NCBI GenBank assembly: GCA_900660155.1
Contig: CABFPE010000280.1
Coordinates: forward strand, 200,409 to 264,408
Length of the DNA: 64,000 nucleotides
From: Hofstenia miamia
Lineage: Eukaryota > Xenacoelomorpha > Acoela > Hofsteniidae
Direction of reading: 5' to 3'
In this document: piece by piece, positions 56,691 through 64,000 of the stretch
Position numbering within the stretch: position 1 is the first letter of the stretch
How the letters are laid out: each line of letters starts with the position of its first letter
Translations under genes and position numbers: made by a program
The notes under the pieces: model-generated
What the model saw: only the letters and a program-made list of their open reading frames with translations
Database searches by the model: none
Told to the model about the DNA's origin: nothing

Positions 56691-57281
56691 AAAAAATTAC
56701 ATCCAATTTTGTAAATTTAAACGAGTATATAAGCAAATGAATAAAAAGTTTCAGTTGTGTACAAGAAACACATCTTTTCAGTGAGGATTTCTATTTTGAA
56801 TTCCTCGCTAGAAATTTCTAATTATTGTAATGCACGGAGACAGTACTTTCTGATGTAACAAAACGTGCATCGTATCTTCATAAACTTCGATGCAGATTTT
56901 TTCGGTGATCGATATTTTTTTCTGTAATTCCTATGAATTTTGACCTTATAGTCACAATGTTTGTTATAATTAATCCTAACAGCAAATTTACTTCTTTTGT
57001 TTGCCAGTTATGGAGATATTTATCTGAAAATTTGTTGCTGCCTTTCACTCTTAGTGCGTATCTGATTTTATTGTGCTATGCTCATTTTGTACTTAAAAAA
57101 CCAAAGAATTGAATAAATGATTACAAATTAGACTTCCCCGTCGCAATGAAAAATAATCGCATCGATTTTCAAAAGCCCGCATCACCTATCATCGTACATT
57201 TTATCATTTTAGTTTTTAATTTTCTTGCAGAATATTACATTTTTTAACTCAAAAAAATAATGATGTTGGAAACCTGAAATG
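56691..57281. other. SoxB1 upstream desert
   Basis: AT-rich; nothing recognised. Confidence 0.4.
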
Positions 57282-57309
57282 GGAAGGGGCACTCCGGAGT
57301 GCCTCTTCC
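57282..57309. repeat. GC-rich 28-bp near-perfect palindrome
   Basis: Centre GGCACTCCGGAGTGCC is a perfect 16-bp palindrome. It extends outwards by GGAAG/CTTCC with a single mismatched pair. Beside it, CACTGTTCATGGAATGTAAT (57318) and CACTGCTCATGTAATGTA (57400) are an imperfect direct repeat. It may be the end of an unrecognised element. Confidence 0.7.
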
Positions 57310-57439
57310 TGGATGCACACTGTTCATGGAATGTAATTTATGAACCCACCCGAAACTTTTTTGGAATTGATAGTTGATGCACAACCCATATATGCATGCT
57401 CACTGCTCATGTAATGTATGGGTTTCTAAAATTTTATTC

Positions 57440-58079
57440 GTATAATTATCGAAAACATCACATAATTTACTTTTTTGAAGAATTCGCTACTCCAAAAAAA
57501 TTGGTGAGAATTAGCACTATTGGCAACCGTCACAATTGAAGCACCATTTGTTTTTCTGCTTAAACAAGGTTGTGTTTGATTGAAATTTCGCGATCAATGT
57601 TATATACTGTACATATTATTCTCGGAAAATTTAAAGATTTTAACAGTTCGTTCATACAAAGAATAAGGAATATTGATAAATTTCATTTTATAACATTAAA
57701 AATGTTTATAAGTTAGTACAGTGAGGATTGGCCGTTTTTTGAGATGGAAGATTGAGTTTTGAAGAGGAATTTGCCATCCAAGTTTACGAAATAAACTTTT
57801 TAATTTAATTAGTTTATACTCTTATCATAAGAATTTGTATTTTTTAGAAAAAGAATGCCTTTGTTGAAAAAATTATTTTTCAATTAGTGGTTGATTTCAT
57901 TGGAGAGCGTTTGTTATTGGGGGTATGCTTCTTCAATATCATTATATAAATTAAGTGTTTTGTCAAAGATTATGTTTTCATATTAAAATAGTTTTTAATT
58001 TAGCTAAGTACCTGGGTGTAGTTTTTTTTAATTGCACTTTTTCAAGTGAGCATCTCCCACCACTTTACTAAATTAATAA
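57440..58079. other. SoxB1 upstream desert
   Basis: AT-rich; nothing recognised. Confidence 0.4.
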
Positions 58080-58320
58080 ATGATCGTAAACCGCGCTACT
58101 GACGTGGACTCGTCCATGCGTGAAAGCAGTAAACATCTTTTATTAAATTATGCTACCACTGACACAAGCGAAATTCGATGTCTAAAAACGTTTCCTTAGA
58201 ACGGATTTGTCAATGCGGAAAGTTGATCGCCGTATCTTGTTTAACTCCGCGCATTTTTAGAGTAGGCTTATGCGGGCGCTGAAATTGTATACTTTAATGC
58301 ACTTCGTGTTTACGTGAAAT
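58080..58320. promoter_or_regulatory. Candidate regulatory island, about 20 kb upstream of SoxB1
   Basis: About 240 bases, less AT-rich than the flanks, with ATGATCGTAAACCGCGC, GACGTGGACTCGTCC, GGATTTGTCAATGCGG and CTCCGCGCATTTTTAG. No coding frame. Function is inferred from composition. Confidence 0.25.
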
Positions 58321-59129
58321 TGAATCCCGCTGCATTTTTTTCAAACAAAGAACAGAAATTCATAGATACATACAACGTGACAGTTTCAAATACAAGGACA
58401 ATTCTCCCTTTATGCCTGTCAAATGATGATTTTAAAGTATACATTTTGTCTGATGTTTTTTCCTTCCCTCGCGTAACCTTTCTCCTCACAACTTTTTTCA
58501 TTTTAAAAACCCTCCTTGCTGTAACTATTTTGCATCTTGAAATCATTCTTCAACCCACATTTTGGCCTCACAGATGCAAATATTCCAATATTTATTGGAT
58601 TTGATCCTTTAGCATATATTGATAAATTAAACATTTTATTGCACAAGTTCTTGAACATTTTTTCTTGCAAATATTTCATAATGAAATTTCATATATCAGA
58701 CGCCTTAGAGCGTATTGTATGATTTTGTGGGAATAATTTCGCTTTCATACTACAATTTTTAACTTATCCTGTCATCGTACCTTATTGAATTAGTAATTTT
58801 CTATCATTGAATCAAGAATAAAACGACACCGTTTCAAAGCAATTACTTTTATCAATGTTTGATTTTTTAAAATTTTTAAAAAATATACATTAATAAGTTT
58901 ATAAAAAATTATTCTAGTTATCCTTGCTAAAAATATATGTTGTTGAATTTTTTCATTAAAATACGATAAAAACATTATTTTAAATGCTCATTAGAAAATG
59001 CGATACTGTTTGAAGTAAATTTGAAAGTTATTTAAACTGTTTTAATTTTTTAACTAAATTGTAAAAATGTGATAGTGTGCGACCAAACCTAACTTGAAAT
59101 TGTTGGTTAATTTATTCTGAAAAAGTTCA
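58321..59129. other. Desert with overlapping short frames
   Basis: 58314-58604 (+) and 58546-58310 (-) are both open but unrecognised; the rest is AT-rich. Confidence 0.3.
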
Positions 59130-59445
59130 ATTGCGTCTGCGTGTAGGAGAGGAATGTTTGCTGAAGGTGGATGTGCTGTGTGTGCTTAGAAGAAACATTA
59201 ATATGCATTAAATCTGCGAGTGACTTTGCTCAGTATCAGTTGATTAAGAATTCACGTTGGGCCATGGTGTTGATAGCTCTCTACGCACAAAGCATCCCTA
59301 CGAATCGGGCGGGCGATAAGCACGCGCCTATCTCTTGGCGTATGTCACGTACTAATGCAGGTGGCCATTGTTCCATCGTTTGCTTTACCATGCCAATCAT
59401 TAGTCCACCAGTCGCGGTAATAAGTCGAAAAGACAGATTTTTAAT
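59130..59445. promoter_or_regulatory. Candidate regulatory island, about 21 kb upstream of SoxB1
   Basis: About 310 bases of high complexity with ATTAATATGCATTAAATC, GAATCGGGCGGGCGATAAGC and CACGTACTAATGCAGGTGGCC. The plus-strand frame 59171-59458 is open across most of it, so a small exon cannot be excluded, but no domain is visible. Confidence 0.3.
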
Positions 59446-61389
59446 TAATATGCTCTAATCTAATTTTCCCATTTCTTTATAAAAATCAACGTCTTTATAT
59501 TCCCTTACAATCCTCAACTTTCTTTAATTAGTTTATCATTATTTCATATTTCCCTAATATTTTCAAGAAATATCATTCTTCATTACAATTCATTCATATT
59601 TCTAACAATTTAAATTTTTCATTGTGACTGACTTTGTTACCACAAATAATTCAATTACCTAAAGAAAGTCGGTTTTCTTGGATAATTTATCCCGGCTCTT
59701 AGCATGCCTTGATTATTTTTTTAGTCATTGAAAACGCGGATTTATTTTTTAGCGCCTATTTGAAAATGTTCTACTCAACCTTATCCAATTTAACAGATTT
59801 TCGTCAAAACCGTACCTCCTTAATACCCCTCTCTGCACAAGGAATTGCTTAGAGTAAAAATTTTGAGAGAATATCAACTGAATGCTACAGTCCTTTTTTG
59901 TAACTGTTAACTTGAAATTTAGTACTTTTCTCAGGTCTTTGTTAATGATTCAATCGCTTATTAGCAACACTGCTAAAAATAAAAGTCCCAGATAGTTTGT
60001 ATTTGAAATAAGACGTGATGAAATTGAATGGGTATGCAAGAATAGAAAGCTATTTTCGAAATCAATGCCTTGCAGGTTTCAGAAGCAGCCGAAAAGCTAG
60101 TTCTAAATATGTTTACCATACTATTCAATTTTCTGTCAACCAATTTAGTCTAATTGCTTGCAAAGTGTATTTTTATCCAAAAGTGTTATTTATGTTGTTA
60201 AATTTTAGGATTGATTGTGGACATTGTTTGCAAAACCAATTCTATAACACCGTACTATGAATTGTGGAATTTTCTTATTAAAGAACGCTTATGTATACCA
60301 AAGAGGTGATACAATATGTAAAGTAATTAAACTGGTATACTCTCCAGCTATAGAAGCAATAAGACTGCTTTAACCATTTCATTTTTTGGGAAGCACTTAA
60401 ATGTACGTGAGATATTTTTTATTGTGATTTTAGAGGGAAAAGAGAATTTAAATAATGGCTTTGACTACAATTAAATATTTCCTCCTAAAATTGGAAAATT
60501 TTATAAAGCAACCACCACAAAACAATTTTTTAGTTCTTATATTGGCGTTTGTTAGTGATTGGAACCTCTAGATGTAAGTTGTGCCACGATTATGCTGGAA
60601 GTAGTCAGTCAAATTTACAAAAATTTAAATTTTACTGAATTTTGAATTATTTTCCAATTTTGCAGAACTTTCTTTTGCCTCTTTCAGTGTTTTCAGATTT
60701 AATATGAAATAATCGTTAAGTTAGTTTTTAAAAAAATGAATCCTTATCTTTACTTTGCAAAAGTTATGGACCTTTTCTATGATTCGTATTATTGGTTGTG
60801 TTTAGAAATGTTATATACTGTTTTGTCCTTATTTTCGATGAATTTTATCCAAACCAATTATGAAATTTGAAAATCCTTTGTAAATGTAAACATTTGAGTA
60901 AACGTTTCTCAGAAGCTGATTTTTGTAAATCTAAAGCAACAACTAATTTCAACTATTTCGCTTTCTGTAAATAGAATACCCAAGCAAACGCGAAAAAAGA
61001 TTTCATTACTAGTTCAATTATGAGCGTTTTTTATGAAAACATCACAGGTTTTCTCTAACATTTAGTCATTTGAGCACAAACAGGATGCGCATGGGCGCGG
61101 TTTTAAACTTTCTAGTTTCAAACGGACTACGGCTAATCCGGGAAGATTTTATTGCATGCCTAGAGAAAACTCAAGTCCGATTTCAACTCATGAGAAACTT
61201 TAGTTAGTAGAAGACAGGATTAATCTTTTCGATTTTAACCAATTCTTTTAAATGGGTAAGAGAATTTACCGCTTGTTTTTCAGAATTTGCCTTAAATCTT
61301 GTGATATATTTCTTTAACATGTGCGTGCAGTACTCGTTAAGGGACATTTGAGTGGAATGGCACTAGTAGGTGTTTAGTCCCAATTATAT
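59446..61389. other. SoxB1 upstream desert
   Basis: AT-rich; frame 60015-60260 (+) is unrecognised. Confidence 0.4.
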
Positions 61390-61625
61390 TATGATATCGT
61401 GTATAGTAAGTTTAATTAACGTCATGTGTGAGCAGCACTCGACCTGTGAATGAGGTGTGACCTGGATCTGATAGCTGTTAATTAAGTACTTGCATTGCTT
61501 TCCGCCACTGATTTTGGTCGAGTGTTTCTAATCAACTGCGATCTCTTTCCTTTATTAACGACGCCCAATGACTTAATTAAGCAGTTCCCACCAAACTCTC
61601 ATTATCCATCCATATTTTTCTATAC
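61390..61625. promoter_or_regulatory. Candidate regulatory island, about 23 kb upstream of SoxB1
   Basis: About 230 bases with TTTAATTAACGTCATG, CTGATAGCTGTTAATTAAG, CCGCCACTGATTTTGG and GACTTAATTAAGCAG: repeated TTAATTAA homeodomain sites and a CRE half-site. No frame. Function is inferred. Confidence 0.3.
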
Positions 61626-63829
61626 AATTCTTTCGATGTATATGGCCCCGAAAAGCTTCAGACGACGTGCTTAACAAAGTAAAATAGTCATTTTTCAACT
61701 TATCACCAGAATTTAACTGTCATGTGAATTCATAGCTCATGTTAAGGCGTGTTTTGCGGGCTCATCAACAAAAATGACGATTGAAATTTATTAAATGTAA
61801 GACTTAAAATTAGCTTAAAAGATTGTGTATTTCCAATTAATGACGTTAATATCAAAATCTGTAATGTAAGCAACATTTCTTCAAATTTTAAAGCGTTAGT
61901 ATGACTTAATATAGAAAATCTAATTTTCCTTATCTTCCTATAATTTACATGAGATGTGTAAAAATGAAATGTTTGATAAAGTTTCATACAAAGTTCACAA
62001 TGAATTAATAAATCTTACTGCTGAAAATTGATGACTTTGCTTTTTTTGAAAATAAGATTGGTGAATTGTCTAAAGCTATTGTGGGAATAAGACAGGTGAT
62101 TTAATTGGGATACCACAAATAGTATCGATTTGATAGTGTTAAAAACTTATTTCATTATATTTATGTCTAAAAAGCACGAATTGTGATGCGTTTACACTTT
62201 GGTTTCAATTTTTGTTTTGCAATGCGTTCTTTAATTTATGAACTTCAACTGATCAAGCTGAGTGGATAATTGCATTGAAGAGAAGTCAAAAGTACATATC
62301 TTTATTCACTTTTCAACAATCACTATCTTGAGTGTACATCGCTAAGTCATCAATAAATTAGTTACATACTTCATTGTAATTGTTTTCAGTCACGGTAATC
62401 TCAACTTTCACTGTGTTTTTTTGAGATGTGATCAATATTTATTATTTTTGTCAACATTTATATTCGAAAAATAATTGTCAGTACAATAAAAAATCTATAT
62501 CGTGTCTTTACTGCAGGATGCGTACGCTGCCATTCAAAAGAATTACTTCAACTATTCACGATGTTATCCTTAGTTTGTTAGCGTATTTTTGCTATCGTTT
62601 AGTTCTGAATGGAGTTTTCTTATCTTGAAAATATAGACCACTCATTGTGTGAAGTCGTTTGTCGAGTTAGTGAATATTTTTTATCTTTCTAGACCTATTA
62701 AGTGAGTTCGCATATAAGAATTGTTCTTCACCTGCTGTTCATTGTCCTATGTAGGCTTTTACTATTCTCTATCATATTTGTATTACGAAAATTTACGTCT
62801 TTTCTTTTGAAGATTCAACCTAAGGTAATACTTGTCAAACAATTGGTAGCATGAACAATAAAATGAGGTAGTAGTGATCATTCACAGTGAGCTATATTTA
62901 CGTGAGTCATTTTTTGGCATATTTGTCAATTGTAATGAGATTACTGGTTAATTACTTCATTAAATCACTATTATCACTGTTTCATGTCTTATTGGACTTT
63001 CTTAGTATCTGATAAAATTAAGAAGTCTTCGGTCCTTGTTATGTGATTATTTTTACTTTAAATGCTATTGTTTTTATTATGTAAGTTTAGTATTGCAATA
63101 GTCGTTATTAAATATTTGTCTATCGCTGTAATTTCTTTTTTGCAATTAATTGGCCAGTTGATTTCTCTAGAGTGGTTGCTGTACCTTTTGTTTCACTTAA
63201 AAATAATTGATTCCCTATGGTCACAAATGTTGACATTACGTGAACAACGCCGTCTCATTAACTGAATTTTTGGTGGCCCTTTTTTATTTGTTATTTAATT
63301 CAAAACTTAAATCTTCAATATTAAGCAAACGAAACAAATATCAGACTTTGATGGAGGCCTAAATTTTGATATGAAGATTTAGTTAAACCCTGCATTTTTT
63401 ATTAGCATTAGCACTACAACCGATCGTTCACATGTAGAATTCTGTTAGGTTGTCTTGCATTCTACCTTTGGAATTTTCCTGCTCATGTATGTACCATAAC
63501 AATGACAGTTCAATACATTTCCAGTTTAGAAAATGGTCTGAATTCGTTGACAAGAAATTAATGAACAACTACCAAATAGTTCTTTATGAAAAATTTGTTT
63601 TCCACAGAATTACATCCTTCCAAATTTACTTTACTACTAATATCTAAAAGCGCACATACCATAGTTTGTGAACTATTTAAAGTTTGAAGAAAATTTTGGA
63701 ATTAAATGCTAAGTATTATTTTTAGTGTAAGTTTGCTTGTAGGTTATTAAAAGTTGATAAAATGCTGTTTGCTTTTGAAATGTGCGGGGGTAGCACTTGT
63801 AGTTTTAAATTTTAATTCTTTTGGAGCCA
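61626..63829. other. SoxB1 upstream desert
   Basis: AT-rich; small frames only, none recognised. Confidence 0.4.
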
Positions 63830-64000
63830 GACAACAAGGTAACTTTGACCATAGGATGTGTATCAATTAATATTGATTGCGCAATGGAGAATATCCTCAT
63901 GGCTTAATTGCCGCAGATCGTTTGCAACATCATGCTACAGTTGCACTTACACCTGTGCGCATTAATATCCAATCACTTTACAAGCGTTAGAATGATTTAT
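63830..64000. promoter_or_regulatory. Candidate regulatory island at the window edge
   Basis: Complex sequence with GGTAACTTTGACC, ATCAATTAATATTGATTG, CGCAATGGAG, GGCTTAATTGCCGC and TACACCTGTGCG (an E-box-like CACCTG). It probably continues past the window. Function is inferred. Confidence 0.25.

Noticed and set aside
1-64000. CRISPR array, operon-like gene clusters, rRNA or tRNA genes, LTR pairs
   Set aside because: None of their signatures was seen; the gene structure and SoxB1 show eukaryotic animal DNA.

Overview
The window is strongly AT-rich animal DNA with long gene-poor stretches, many (TA)n microsatellites and many small DNA-transposon copies. A canonical SoxB1 transcription factor and a TARBP1/Trm3-type tRNA methyltransferase identify a metazoan. 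The SoxB1 C-terminus is of the Sox1/2/3 type, which fits a bilaterian invertebrate, but the sequence alone does not give phylum or species. Two long N gaps and four single Ns show a draft assembly. Three of the four single Ns sit at joins where flanking sequence is repeated, so unmerged alleles or misplaced contigs are likely there.

Left part (1-32 kb): a small two-exon gene of unknown function (5506-5854, +) is followed by a 1358-residue intronless TARBP1-like gene (6307-10383, +). A second small spliced gene candidate lies on the minus strand (19564-20546), inside a 1443-bp block that the assembly carries twice. The rest is a transposon-rich landscape. It holds an apparently intact pogo-type transposon with an N-terminal zinc finger (27669-31001), a non-autonomous relative of it (10656-11046), several hAT-type elements with exact 8-bp target duplications, and Tc1-type remnants. 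A 626-bp Polinton/adenovirus-like protease fragment lies between two single Ns and probably does not belong there. A broken SANT/Myb-like coding remnant follows at 31.5-32.1 kb.

Right part (32-64 kb): the only clear gene is intronless SoxB1 (37605-38435, -), with a CCAAT/CRE promoter. It sits in a gene desert of more than 25 kb upstream and about 5 kb downstream. The desert contains islands that are less AT-rich and more complex, some with SOX-, POU- and homeodomain-like motifs; these are candidate SoxB1 enhancers. Two more hAT elements, a further non-autonomous element and a decayed piggyBac transposase also lie in this half.

The genes do not form an operon or one pathway. The best evidence for something unusual is (1) the zinc-finger pogo element with its subterminal repeat code shared with a MITE, (2) the stray Polinton-like fragment exposed by the assembly joins, and (3) the possible SoxB1 regulatory islands. 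I found no CRISPR array, no tRNA or rRNA gene and no convincing new molecular system.
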